From: Allochromatium palmeri
GTDB taxonomy: Bacteria; Pseudomonadota; Gammaproteobacteria; Chromatiales; Chromatiaceae
Assembly (NCBI RefSeq): GCF_009720725.1
Contig: NZ_WNKT01000007.1
Location: forward strand, 53,706 to 117,705
Length of the DNA: 64,000 nucleotides
Reading direction: 5' to 3'
The notes beneath the pieces are model-generated. The model worked only from the letters and a program-made list of their open reading frames with translations. It searched no databases and was not told the DNA's origin. This document shows, one piece after another, positions 46,853 through 57,712 of the stretch. A program made the position numbers and the translations under genes. Numbering within the stretch: position 1 is the first letter of the stretch; each line of letters opens with the position of its first letter.

Positions 46853-48025
46853 ATGTCCAGCCTCGTGAACGCGCCCATAGCCGCCACACTCGAACGCCGT
46901 CAAGCCATCTCACGCACCTCCATCGTCGGCGCCATCCTCAATCTGGCGCTGTCGGTGATCAAGATTCTCGCCGGACTCCTGGGTCACTCGCAGGCGCTGG
47001 TGGCCGATGGCATCCATTCGCTCTCAGACCTGCTTTCAGACGTGCTGGTCTATGTTGCCGGGCATCAAGCCAGTCAGCAACCCGATCAGAAGCACCCTTA
47101 TGGTCACGCGCGTTATGAGACCGTCGCCACGCTGGCGCTAGGCGTGCTGCTGTTGTTCGTTGCCATCGGTCTCGGCTGGGATGCGGTGCATCGGCTGTTT
47201 GAACCGGATGCCTTGTTGAAGCCCGATATACTGGCGCTGGCCGCAACCCTGGTCTCGATCGGGGTCAAGGAATGGCTCTATTGGTGGACCCTGGCCCATG
47301 CCAAACGGGTGCGCTCGGATCTGTTGCGTGCCAATGCCTGGCACCATCGCAGCGATGCGATTTCCTCGATCGTGGTGCTGATCGGGATTGCGGGCACCAT
47401 GGCCGGACTCAGCTATCTGGACGCCATCGCCGCCTTCATCGTCGCCCTGATGATCGCGCGCATCGCCTGGGAACTGGGCTGGGGCGCGGTCAGCGAGCTG
47501 GTGGACACCGGACTCGAATCCGAGCGCATCGCCGAGGTCGCGCAGACCATCCGTTCGGTCGGCGGCGTGCGCGATATTCACATGCTGCGTACACGCCGTC
47601 TTGGCGGGCAGGTCTCAGCCGACGTCCATGTGCTGGTCGACCCAGATATCAGCGTCTCCGAGGGCCACATGATCAGCGTCCTGGTCGAGCAGCGGCTCAA
47701 GCGCGAAATCTCGGATATGACCGATGTCACGGTCCACATCGACCCCGAGGACGACACCGACAAACCGGACGTTCAGCCGCTGCCACTGCGTGCTGAGGCC
47801 CTGGCGCGACTGGCTTCGCTCTGGTCGGCGATTCCGGCGGCAAACGAGCGCCAGCGTCTCCTGCTGCACTATCTCGGCGGGCGAATCGATGTCGAGGTCT
47901 TTTTTCCGATCACGGCTTGCCAGCGTAACGGCTCCGATCCCAAGCGGCTAAGGGCCGAGCTGGTCGCGGCACTGAGCGAGGATCCGGCCTTTGGTGAGGT
48001 ACGCATCTACTTTGGATCGGACTGA
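46853..48025 (+). CDS. Cation diffusion facilitator family transporter
   Basis: A 390-residue CDF protein, unrelated in detail to the one at 27253. Metal-site motifs are VADGIHSLSDLLSD (HxxxD) and NAWHHRSDAISS (HxxxD), and the C-terminal domain has a second repeat-like extension of about 90 residues (WSAIPAANERQRLLLHYLGG). It is divergent from glyQ, with 176 bp between, and upstream of the glnA control region. Substrate cation unknown. Confidence 0.9.
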   Translation: MSSLVNAPIAATLERRQAISRTSIVGAILNLALSVIKILAGLLGHSQALVADGIHSLSDLLSDVLVYVAGHQASQQPDQKHPYGHARYETVATLALGVLLLFVAIGLGWDAVHRLFEPDALLKPDILALAATLVSIGVKEWLYWWTLAHAKRVRSDLLRANAWHHRSDAISSIVVLIGIAGTMAGLSYLDAIAAFIVALMIARIAWELGWGAVSELVDTGLESERIAEVAQTIRSVGGVRDIHMLRTRRLGGQVSADVHVLVDPDISVSEGHMISVLVEQRLKREISDMTDVTVHIDPEDDTDKPDVQPLPLRAEALARLASLWSAIPAANERQRLLLHYLGGRIDVEVFFPITACQRNGSDPKRLRAELVAALSEDPAFGEVRIYFGSD

Positions 48026-48031
48026 CGTATT

Positions 48032-48048
48032 TGCACTTTTTTAGTGCA
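48032..48048. promoter_or_regulatory. NtrC-type binding site upstream of glnA
   Basis: TGCACT, five T, AGTGCA: perfect inverted repeat matching the NtrC consensus TGCAC-N7-GTGCA. A half-site GGTGCA is at 48073. It lies about 250 bp before the predicted sigma-54 start, further than usual but acceptable for an enhancer. Confidence 0.75.
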
Positions 48049-48487
48049 TAAAAGGTCGCCTCCATCCATTTAGGTGCAGACAAAGACTGAACCAGTCGTG
48101 CGATCATCCGATTTGGCCGATTGAGACATCAGGATATCGAGCCAGATGAAGGGTCACAAAATCGTTCTCGATGCCTAAGCCAATGATTCATTGAAAATTG
48201 ATGCATCGATCCAGGGCCAGTGGTTCAACATCGGGCACCCGACGCACTGGCTGAAGTTTTTCTGGCGCACTCATTGCTTAATGTGCGCGAGGCGATGGCG
48301 AGCCGACTCGGTCAGGACATCGATTCCAACGACCGAGGCGACCCCATCCATTCGGGACCACCGATTTCGTGCGGCGCGATGCTCGACCTGCTAGGTTCCC
48401 GCATCGAGCGCGAGGCGGATCGAGTTCGAGCGCATCGCGTTGGCTGGCCAGACTGTTCGTAGATACCACGTAGCGGAGACAATTCGA
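48049..48487 (+). other. glnA control region and leader, no gene seen
   Basis: The 462-bp gap 48026-48487 holds the NtrC site, a half-site, the sigma-54 promoter at 48263 and then a leader of about 200 bases to the glnA ATG. Short open frames across it overlap the promoter and look non-coding. I see no recognised riboswitch. Confidence 0.6.
48263..48278 (+). promoter_or_regulatory. Sigma-54 promoter of glnA
   Basis: TGGCGCACTCATTGCT: GG and GC 10 bp apart with TTGC at -12. Start of transcription near 48289. Confidence 0.75.
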
Positions 48488-49891
48488 ATGACTGACGTCA
48501 TTAAGCTGATCAAAGAGAATGAAGTGAAATTCGTCGATTTTCGCTTCACCGACACCCGTGGCAAGGAGCAGCACGTCTCCGTGCCGGCCAGCACTGTCGA
48601 TGAGGATGTGTTCAAGGACGGCAAGATGTTCGACGGCTCCTCGATCGCCGGCTGGAAGGGCATCGAGGCCTCCGACATGGTGCTGATGCCCGAGGCCGAC
48701 ACGGCGGTCATGGACCCTTTCTCCGATGAAGCCACGCTCATCATCCGCTGCGACATCCTCGAACCCGATACCATGCAGGGCTACGAGCGCGATCCGCGTT
48801 CGGTGGCCAAGCGCGCCGAGGCCTACCTGAAGTCGACCGGCATCGCCGATACCGCCTTCTTCGGTCCCGAGCCTGAATTCTTCATCCTCGACGACATCCG
48901 TTGGGGCGCCGACATGAGCGGCTGCTTCTACAAGGTCGATTCCGAGGAAGCCGGCTGGAACTCCGAGCGCGTCTTCCCCGACGGCAACATGGGCCATCGT
49001 CCGAGTGTCAAGGGCGGTTATTTCCCGGTGCCGCCGGTCGACTCGCTCAACGACCTGCGCGCGGCCATGTGTTTGACGCTCGAAGAGATGGGCGTTCCGG
49101 TCGAGGTGCACCACCACGAGGTTGCCACCGCCGGACAGTGCGAGATCGGCACCCAGTTCAGCACCCTGGTCAAGCGTGCCGACTGGAATCAGATCCTCAA
49201 GTACGTGGTCCAGAACGTCGCCCACGCCTATGGCAAGACCGCGACCTTCATGCCCAAGCCGCTGGTCGGCGATAACGGTAGCGGCATGCACGTGCATCAG
49301 TCGCTCGCCAAGGACGGTCAGAACATCTTCGCCGGCGACAAGTACGGCGGTCTGTCTGACACTGCGCTCTATTACATCGGCGGCATCATCAAGCACGCGC
49401 GTGCGCTCAACGCCCTCACCAACGCCTCGACCAACTCTTACAAGCGTCTGGTGCCCGGCTTCGAAGCGCCGGTCATGCTCGCCTACTCGGCGCGCAACCG
49501 CTCGGCCTCGATCCGCATCCCGCACGTCTCCAGCCCCAAGGCGCGCCGCATCGAGGTGCGTTTCCCGGATGCCAGCTCCAACCCCTATCTGGCCTTCACC
49601 GCCATGATGATGGCCGGTCTCGACGGTATCCAGAACAAGATCCACCCCGGCGATGCCATGGACAAGGATCTCTACGATCTGCCCGCCGAAGAGGCCAAGT
49701 CGATCCCAACCGTCTGTCATTCGCTCGACATGGCGCTGGAACATCTCGACCAGGATCGCGAGTTCCTGACCGCCGGCGGCGTCTTCACCGATGACCTGAT
49801 CGACGCCTACATCACGCTCAAGATGAACGAGGTCACGCGCATTCGGATGACGACCCACCCGGTCGAATTCGATATGTACTACAGCCTCTAA
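48488..49891 (+). CDS. glnA: Glutamine synthetase, type I
   Basis: The 467-residue ammonium-assimilating enzyme, active as a dodecamer. [49 protein letters not shown], the NRSASIRIP segment and the adenylylation region [10 protein letters not shown] with its Tyr are present, so activity is probably controlled by GlnE adenylylation. GGAGA lies about nine bases before the ATG at 48488. Its promoter is sigma-54 type with an NtrC site and the cognate ntrB-ntrC genes lie downstream. Confidence 0.98.
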   Translation: MTDVIKLIKENEVKFVDFRFTDTRGKEQHVSVPASTVDEDVFKDGKMFDGSSIAGWKGIEASDMVLMPEADTAVMDPFSDEATLIIRCDILEPDTMQGYERDPRSVAKRAEAYLKSTGIADTAFFGPEPEFFILDDIRWGADMSGCFYKVDSEEAGWNSERVFPDGNMGHRPSVKGGYFPVPPVDSLNDLRAAMCLTLEEMGVPVEVHHHEVATAGQCEIGTQFSTLVKRADWNQILKYVVQNVAHAYGKTATFMPKPLVGDNGSGMHVHQSLAKDGQNIFAGDKYGGLSDTALYYIGGIIKHARALNALTNASTNSYKRLVPGFEAPVMLAYSARNRSASIRIPHVSSPKARRIEVRFPDASSNPYLAFTAMMMAGLDGIQNKIHPGDAMDKDLYDLPAEEAKSIPTVCHSLDMALEHLDQDREFLTAGGVFTDDLIDAYITLKMNEVTRIRMTTHPVEFDMYYSL

Positions 49892-49931
49892 GGCCTGTTC
49901 GGATCGGCGCGGTTGGGCTAGTCTTAGGACC

Positions 49932-50450
49932 ATGCTCAGACCCGCGCCGATTCTTCTTTTGCTGCTTGTCTGCTCGCCGTCCAACGCGGAGATCTATCGC
50001 TGGGTCGATGCAGACGGACGCGTCCATTTCTCTGATCGCCCGGCGCGTGACGCCGAACGGGTCGATGTGCGCTTCAGCACGTCAGCCGGCTCAAATCCAA
50101 CCACGACACTCGGACCCGGCTCGCCTGACGAAGCCTATCGCGGTCCCTATGCCGAACTCGACATCCTCGCCCCTGAAATCGATGCGACGCTGACCGAGAC
50201 CGACTCAGGTGTTCCGGTGAGTCTGCGCCTCGATCCGGCGCTCATCAGCGGCCACCGTCTGCTCCTGCTGCTCGATGGGAGCGAACTGACCGTCGAGGGC
50301 GCGCATACGCAGTTCAAGCTGACAGGTCTCGGTGCTGGTCGCCATCGGCTCCAGCTCCAGATCCGTGGCGCTGACGACCGGATCGTCGCGCAATCCGCCC
50401 CCCGAACCTTCGAGCTTCGCCAACCCAGGGTGCCCGGCCAACTGCCCTGA
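49932..50450 (+). CDS. DUF4124 domain exported protein
   Basis: A 172-residue protein with a signal peptide (LLLLLVCSPSNAEIY). A DUF4124 module reads IYRWVDADGRVHFSDRPA, followed by a beta-rich C-terminal domain. A DUF4124 gene between glnA and ntrB is common in gammaproteobacteria. Its role in the envelope is unknown. Confidence 0.88.
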   Translation: MLRPAPILLLLLVCSPSNAEIYRWVDADGRVHFSDRPARDAERVDVRFSTSAGSNPTTTLGPGSPDEAYRGPYAELDILAPEIDATLTETDSGVPVSLRLDPALISGHRLLLLLDGSELTVEGAHTQFKLTGLGAGRHRLQLQIRGADDRIVAQSAPRTFELRQPRVPGQLP

Positions 50451-50627
50451 GCTGTTCAGATCCTCACCTACTCAGAACGTCGCTGGCTGGAAGCTGGTAT
50501 TTTTCTTGCTTTTCGATGATGACGCGCCCTGGTATCCCGGATGCCAGTGATCGCTGGTGCCCCCAGGTGTCGACCCGTGCCTGGCGTCGCGGTCGCGCCA
50601 GACAAGAACTCTCTAAGGATCAAACGG

Positions 50628-51704
50628 ATGACGAGTCACGCGACCAAACCGAATCTCGAACGAAGGATACTCGATCATCTCAACACAGCCGTGATGCTGT
50701 TCGACGCTGAACTCCGGTTGAAGTACATCAATCCAGCCGCTGAGGTGCTGTTCGAGGTCAGTGCGCGTCACCTGCTGGGACAGGCGGCCGCGAACCTGCT
50801 GCCCTGTCCGGACGCGAGCGTTGAGGAACGCTTGAACGCGGCGCTCGCCTCCTGTCATCCCTTCACCGAGCGCGAGATCAACGTCCTGATCAGCGATGGA
50901 CGCACCAAAACAGTGAATTGCACCGTGCTGCCTTTGCATCATTTTGATGCAGAGAGAGAAGTGCTGGTCGAACTCTATCAGGTCGACCGCCAACTGCGGA
51001 TCACGCGCGAGGAACAGCTCCTGTCGCAACATCAGGCGACCCAGGCACTGCTGCGCGGACTGGCCCACGAGATCAAGAATCCGCTCGGCGGCTTACGCGG
51101 GGCGGCCCAGCTCCTGGAGCGCGAACTGCCCGAGGCCGCGCTGCGCGAATACACCCGTATCATCATCGATGAAGCCGACCGTCTCCAGGCGCTCATGAAC
51201 CGCATGATCGGCCCGCATCGCCTGCCGCGCCGCACGCCGGTGAACATCCATGACGTGCTGGAGTATGTCCGCACACTCATCCTGGCCGAATCGCCGCGCG
51301 GTCCGAAAGTCCAGCGCGACTATGATCCGAGCCTCCCGGACTTCATCGCCGATCAGGACCGGCTGATCCAGGCCCTGCTCAATCTGGCGCGCAATGCCGC
51401 CACGGCGGCCGGACCGCACGGCTGTCTGCAATTCAAGACTCGGGTGCTGCGTCAGTTCACCATCGGCAACCGCCGTCACAAATTGGTGCTCCAAGTTCAG
51501 GTTCGGGACAATGGTGCGGGCATCCCCGAGGAGATCCGCGACCGGATCTTCTATCCGATGGTCTCGGGCCGCCCGGACGGAACCGGACTCGGACTCTCGA
51601 TCGCCCAGGAACTCATCAACCAGCATGGCGGCTTGATCGAGTGTGAGAGTCAGCCGGGCGACACCGTTTTTTATGTCTATCTGCCCCTGGAGCCGAGCCG
51701 ATGA
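50628..51704 (+). CDS. ntrB: Nitrogen regulation histidine kinase/phosphatase NtrB
   Basis: A 358-residue cytoplasmic kinase. PAS domain (LNTAVMLFDAELRLKYINPA), H box LAHEIKNPLGGLRGAAQLLE, and ATPase boxes RDNGAGIPE and GTGLGLSIAQ. It is controlled by the PII protein in known systems. The ATG at 50628 has AAGGA eight bases upstream; a longer reading to 50541 is less likely. Its stop overlaps ntrC by ATGA. Confidence 0.95.
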   Translation: MTSHATKPNLERRILDHLNTAVMLFDAELRLKYINPAAEVLFEVSARHLLGQAAANLLPCPDASVEERLNAALASCHPFTEREINVLISDGRTKTVNCTVLPLHHFDAEREVLVELYQVDRQLRITREEQLLSQHQATQALLRGLAHEIKNPLGGLRGAAQLLERELPEAALREYTRIIIDEADRLQALMNRMIGPHRLPRRTPVNIHDVLEYVRTLILAESPRGPKVQRDYDPSLPDFIADQDRLIQALLNLARNAATAAGPHGCLQFKTRVLRQFTIGNRRHKLVLQVQVRDNGAGIPEEIRDRIFYPMVSGRPDGTGLGLSIAQELINQHGGLIECESQPGDTVFYVYLPLEPSR

Positions 51705-53140
51705 GCAGAGAGCCAAACGTTTGGGTCATCGACGACGACCGCTCGATTCGTTGGGTGCTCGACCGCGCGCTACGCAAGGCCGAGATGCAGGTGACCTGTT
51801 TTTCCAATGGGGTTGGCATCATGGAGGCGCTGCATCGCGAGCAGCCCGATGTGATCCTCACTGACATCCGCATGCCGGGCATCGACGGCTTGGAGCTGCT
51901 GCGTCAGGTCAACAGCCGCTATCCGGGGCTGCCGGTGATCATCATGACCGCGCACTCGGATCTCGACAGCGCGGTCTCGGCCTTCCAGGACGGGGCCTTC
52001 GAGTATCTGCCCAAGCCGTTCGATCTCGACGAAGCCGTCTCGCAGGTCAGCCGGGCCTGCCGGCGTGGACGCGAGGAGCGCGCCGAGGAGGTCAGTGTCG
52101 CGCGCGGACCCGACATCATCGGTGAGGCGCCGGCGATGCAGGACGTCTTTCGCGCGATCGGTCGCCTGGCGCGCTCCAACATCACGGTGCTCATCAATGG
52201 CGAGTCCGGCACCGGCAAGGAGCTGGTCGCCCATGCCCTGCACCGGCATAGTCCGCGCAGTGGGCATCCCTTCATCGCGCTCAACATGGCGGCCATCCCG
52301 CGCGATCTGCTGGAGTCCGAGCTGTTCGGGCATGAGCGCGGTTCGTTCACCGGTGCTCAGGCGCGGCGCGAAGGGCGTTTTGAGCAGGCCGACGGCGGCA
52401 CGCTGTTTCTCGACGAAATCGGCGACATGCCCGCCGAACTCCAGACGCGGTTGTTGCGGGTGCTGGCCGATGGCGAGTTCTATCGTGTCGGCGGCATGGC
52501 ACCGATCAAGGTCGATGTGCGCATCATCGCCGCCACCCATCAGAATCTCGAACAGCTCGTGCGCGATGGGCGCTTTCGCGAGGATCTGTTCCACCGGCTC
52601 AACGTCATCCGCATCCATCTGCCGGCCCTGCGCGACCGACGCGAGGATATCCCGCTCCTGATGCGTCATTTTCTGGCGCAGGCGGCGCGTGAGTTGAGCT
52701 GTGAACCCAAGGTCTTGTTGCAAGACGCCATCGACCAGCTCCAGCGGCTCGACTGGCCGGGCAATGTGCGACAATTGGAAAACACCGCCCGCTGGCTGAC
52801 GGTCATGGCCTCCGGCAAGCATGTTCATGCCGAGGATCTGCCGCCCGAACTCAGTGCCGCCCTGACCGAGAGCGGGCGCGACGAGTCCTGGGAGCATGGA
52901 TTGCGTCGCTGGGCGCGGCAGCGGCTCAAGGAGGGGCGCGAGAGCTTGCTTGATACGGCCTTGCCGGCATTCGAGCGCGCGCTCATCCAGACCGCGCTCG
53001 AACACACCGGCGGGCGACGTCAGGACGCCGCACGGCTCTTGGGATGGGGACGCAACACCCTCACTCGTAAGCTCAAGGAATTGCGTCTGGAGGTGGAACT
53101 CTCGGGTGAGGAGGATGGCGCTTCGGAAGCGACCCAGTGA
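51701..53140 (+). CDS. ntrC: Nitrogen regulation response regulator NtrC
   Basis: A 479-residue sigma-54 activator. Receiver (VWVIDDDRSIRWVL, LTDIRMPGIDG), AAA+ with GESGTGKEL, and Fis-type helix-turn-helix (RQDAARLLGWGRNTLTRKL). The sigma-54 contact loop reads GSFTGA instead of GAFTGA; this one-residue change also occurs in some active relatives, but it should be noted. Likely target: the site at 48032 upstream of glnA. Confidence 0.97.
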   Translation: MSREPNVWVIDDDRSIRWVLDRALRKAEMQVTCFSNGVGIMEALHREQPDVILTDIRMPGIDGLELLRQVNSRYPGLPVIIMTAHSDLDSAVSAFQDGAFEYLPKPFDLDEAVSQVSRACRRGREERAEEVSVARGPDIIGEAPAMQDVFRAIGRLARSNITVLINGESGTGKELVAHALHRHSPRSGHPFIALNMAAIPRDLLESELFGHERGSFTGAQARREGRFEQADGGTLFLDEIGDMPAELQTRLLRVLADGEFYRVGGMAPIKVDVRIIAATHQNLEQLVRDGRFREDLFHRLNVIRIHLPALRDRREDIPLLMRHFLAQAARELSCEPKVLLQDAIDQLQRLDWPGNVRQLENTARWLTVMASGKHVHAEDLPPELSAALTESGRDESWEHGLRRWARQRLKEGRESLLDTALPAFERALIQTALEHTGGRRQDAARLLGWGRNTLTRKLKELRLEVELSGEEDGASEATQ

Positions 53141-53203
53141 GCCTGAACCTTCAGGCCAGACCGAAACTTTGATTGGTTTTCAGCGACACGGGAGCGAACC
53201 GCG

Positions 53204-53602
53204 TTGGACAGTAGCAGTATCGAACTCAAGGGTTCGGAGATCGAGTCGATCGACTTGAACGGCGATCAGCTCGAGATCCGTTTTGCACGCGCCTCTCTGA
53301 TCAAAAGCATGACCGGTTCGGCCGAGCGCACGCGCTGGTGGCAGGCCGGACGTCTTCTGATCGAGGGTGTCGAACTCGCGGAGCGCCCACCCGAAGGGCC
53401 GCTGGTCTGTGCCGGCGGCGATCTCGACGAGAACATCTACACCTATCGCGACATGATCCCTCTGCCTTTCGAGAGTCGCGGGCACATCCGCTGTGAGCTG
53501 CATTTCGAGGGGACTGAGTCCCGCTTGCGCGTTATCGGAACCGCCGCGCGCCTGACGATGCTCGACACGCCCAAGTACATCGAGCATCTGCGTCCAGGCT
53601 GA
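53204..53602 (+). CDS. Conserved hypothetical protein
   Basis: A 132-residue soluble beta-rich protein starting at a TTG (LDSSSIELKGSEIESIDLNG) with GGAG nine bases upstream. Features are LEIRFARASLIKSMTG, TRWWQAGRLLIEGVELAE and DENIYTYRDMIPLPF. No signal or catalytic motif. It stands alone between ntrC and argB. Not recognised. Confidence 0.65.
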   Translation: MDSSSIELKGSEIESIDLNGDQLEIRFARASLIKSMTGSAERTRWWQAGRLLIEGVELAERPPEGPLVCAGGDLDENIYTYRDMIPLPFESRGHIRCELHFEGTESRLRVIGTAARLTMLDTPKYIEHLRPG

Positions 53603-53626
53603 GAGGTCGCGCGGCGGTCTGTCGCT

Positions 53627-55033
<1,407 letters not shown>

Positions 55034-55050
<17 letters not shown>

Positions 55051-56245
55051 GGTGTTCTTGATAGCGTTCGACAATCAGTTGGGCGAGTTCGCGCGCAAGC
55101 TGGGTCTTGTCCATCATCGGTAGCTCGCGCTGGCCGTCACGCCAAATCACGGTCAGGGCATTCTCGGCACGCTCGAATCCGCCGTGCGTGCCGCCGACCT
55201 GATTGGCGGCGATCATGTCGAGTTTTTTACGCTTGAGCTTGTCGCGCGCGTATTCCTCGACGTGATCGGTCTCAGCCGCGAAGCCGACGGTGAAGGGCGG
55301 CGAATCGAGCGCCGCGACCTCGGCAAGAATGTCCGGGTTGCGAACCAGGCGCAGCGTCAGTTCATCCGCGTTCTTCTTGATCTTGTTTTCTGCGGGGTCC
55401 ATGGGCCGATAATCAGCGACTGCGGCCGTCGCGACGAACAGATCGCAGTCGGCGGCGCGTTCCATAACCGCGCCATGCATGTCCAGCGCCGTTTCGACAT
55501 CGACACGCTCAGCCACGCGCGGCGCGGGCAGGGTCACGGGGCCAGCGACCAACACGACATGCGCGCCCAATTCAGTCAGCGCCTCGGCCAGCGCGAACCC
55601 CATCCGCCCCGAACTTCGATTGCCCAGAAAACGCACCGGATCGAGCGGCTCACGTGTCGGTCCGGCGGTCAGCAGCAAGCGCACGCCAGCCAGCGGACGC
55701 GCCGGCGGCGGAAACAACGCTTCCGCGATCTCCAACGGCTCCAGCATCCGTCCCGGCCCCAGGTCGCCACAGGCCTGCTCACCCACGCCCGGCCCCAGGA
55801 TATGCACGCCACGCGCGCGCAGCGTCTCCAGATTCTGTTGCGTCGCCAGATGACGCCACATGGCCTGATTCATCGCCGGCGCGATGAACAGTGGCGCCTC
55901 ACAGGCCAGGGCTACGGTCGTCAGCAGGTCATTCGCCAGACCCGCCGCCAGTCGTGCCATGACATCAGCCGTGGCCGGCGCGATCAGCAATCGATCCGCC
56001 CAGCGCGCCAGCTCAATGTGATCCATGCCCGCCTCGGCGCCAGGGTCGAGCAAGGTGGTGCGCACCGGATGGCCGGACACGGCCTGAAAGGTCAGCGGCG
56101 CGACAAACGCCGTCGCCGACTCCGTCATGATCACGCGCACATCGGCGCCACGCTCCTTGAGACGGCGGACTAAATCGACGGATTTGTAAGCGGCGATGCC
56201 AGCGCCGACGCCCAGCAGTACCCGTGAACCTGGATTCAAATTCAT
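55034..56245 (-). CDS. coaBC: Phosphopantothenoylcysteine decarboxylase/synthetase
   Basis: A 403-residue bifunctional enzyme of coenzyme A synthesis. CoaC half: [25 protein letters not shown] and the active-site Cys region [13 protein letters not shown]. CoaB half: [28 protein letters not shown] and KIKK. Divergent from radC, with 106 bp between them, as is typical. Confidence 0.97.
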
Positions 56246-56351
56246 GAGCTTATTGTGTATTCTGCTCTAAAATGCAGCCTCAAGTTTAACCGATCCGTCG
56301 ATCCATCGCCGACGGATGAACCCACGATCAACGTGAACAGAGGGAGGGCGC

Positions 56352-57026
56352 ATGGCGATCAAGGACTGGCCCGAAGGTGATCGGCCACGCGAAAAGCTGC
56401 TGGAGCGTGGCGCAGGCGCGCTGTCGGATGCCGAGCTGCTCGCCATCTTTCTGCGCACCGGCATTCCAGGCAAGAGCGCGGTCGATCTGGCGCGCGATCT
56501 GCTGCATGATTTCAGCGGACTCACCGGATTGCTGGCGGCCGACAAGCGTCGCTTCTGCGACGGCAAGGGACTGGGCACCGCCAAGTATGCCCAACTCCAG
56601 GCCGTGCTCGAACTCAGCCGCCGCTATCTGCTCACGCGCATCAGCGGCCAGGACGTGCTGACCAGTCCCGAGGCCACGCGCGACTATCTCAAGCTGCGGC
56701 TCTACGGCTCACCGCACGAGATCTTCGCCTGTCTCTTTCTCGACAACCGTCACCGGGTCATCGTCTACGAAGAATTGTTTCGCGGCACGATCGACGGGGC
56801 AAGCGTGCACCCGCGTGAAGTGGTGCGGCGCGTGATCGAGACCAACGCGGCCGCTGTTATCTTCGCCCACAACCATCCATCAGGGGTTGCCGAGCCGAGT
56901 CAAGCGGATCTGCGCATCACACAGCGGCTCAAGGAGGCGCTGTCGTTGATCGATGTGCGCGTGCTCGATCACATCATCGTCGGCGACGGAGATGGAACCT
57001 CATTCGCCGAGCGCGGGTTGCTGTGA
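56352..57026 (+). CDS. radC: RadC family JAB/MPN-domain protein
   Basis: A 224-residue protein: N-terminal helix-hairpin-helix part ([20 protein letters not shown]) and JAB metal site [14 protein letters not shown]. Family role in repair is doubtful despite the name. Divergent from coaBC. Confidence 0.95.
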   Translation: MAIKDWPEGDRPREKLLERGAGALSDAELLAIFLRTGIPGKSAVDLARDLLHDFSGLTGLLAADKRRFCDGKGLGTAKYAQLQAVLELSRRYLLTRISGQDVLTSPEATRDYLKLRLYGSPHEIFACLFLDNRHRVIVYEELFRGTIDGASVHPREVVRRVIETNAAAVIFAHNHPSGVAEPSQADLRITQRLKEALSLIDVRVLDHIIVGDGDGTSFAERGLL

Positions 57027-57027
57027 T

Positions 57028-57603
57028 CTATGCCGCTGACTGCGGATCGCTGTCTGCACGGCGCGACCAGGGCCGCATGCGCTCCAGGGCGTGATCACGC
57101 AGGATGTACTGATGCCACAGGGCGGCGGCTACATGCAGGCCGACGAGCACGTAAAGCAGGATCTCCATTGGCTTGCCGTGCAGCAGGTGCATGAGGTCGT
57201 TCAGGACCGGAGCATTGCCGATCGGCGAGGGGATCTGGAACAGCCCGAAGAACTCAGCGGATCTGTCCTTGGAAGCAACACGCAGAAAGCCCGAAATGGG
57301 GATCAGCAGGGTTGCCAGATTAAGCAGAACGTGGAAGCCCTTTCCGGCAAAATTGATCACGCGCCACCTGGAGAGCGGCTCGGGTGTGCCAACCATCCGC
57401 GACCAACCGATACGAGCGACCACGACGACGAAGGTCAGCAGACCGAGCGAGACATGCAGCTTGATGGATGAGAGATGCAGATCGGATGACTCGGGTGTGA
57501 GGTCGTGAGCGTAGAAGGTACCGATGAGTCCGATCAGCAGCGCTACCACGAGCCAGTGGAAGAGCTGGGAGATCAGGTCATAGCGTTGTGGTTGATTTGA
57601 CAT
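57028..57603 (-). CDS. Cytochrome b561-type membrane protein
   Basis: A 191-residue four-helix cytochrome b561 family protein with likely heme His in LISQLFHWLVVALL, HVSLGLLTFVVVVARIG, GFHVLLNLATLLIP and LVGLHVAAALWHQYIL. Ends one base after the radC stop (convergent). The ATG at 57603 is used because the longer reading adds non-homologous residues. Confidence 0.9.
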   Translation of the reverse strand: MSNQPQRYDLISQLFHWLVVALLIGLIGTFYAHDLTPESSDLHLSSIKLHVSLGLLTFVVVVARIGWSRMVGTPEPLSRWRVINFAGKGFHVLLNLATLLIPISGFLRVASKDRSAEFFGLFQIPSPIGNAPVLNDLMHLLHGKPMEILLYVLVGLHVAAALWHQYILRDHALERMRPWSRRADSDPQSAA

Positions 57604-57712
57604 GGGTTGTCGATCCTGTTGTTGGATGGATGAGAACGGCAATGGAATCTGCGCAATGCCAATGATCGCATAGGAATTAGCAGAAACCATGAATTGCTCA
57701 GGGTTTCAACAG

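Noticed and set aside
48220..48462. Short frame in front of glnA
   Set aside because: It covers the sigma-54 promoter and has no convincing start or composition.
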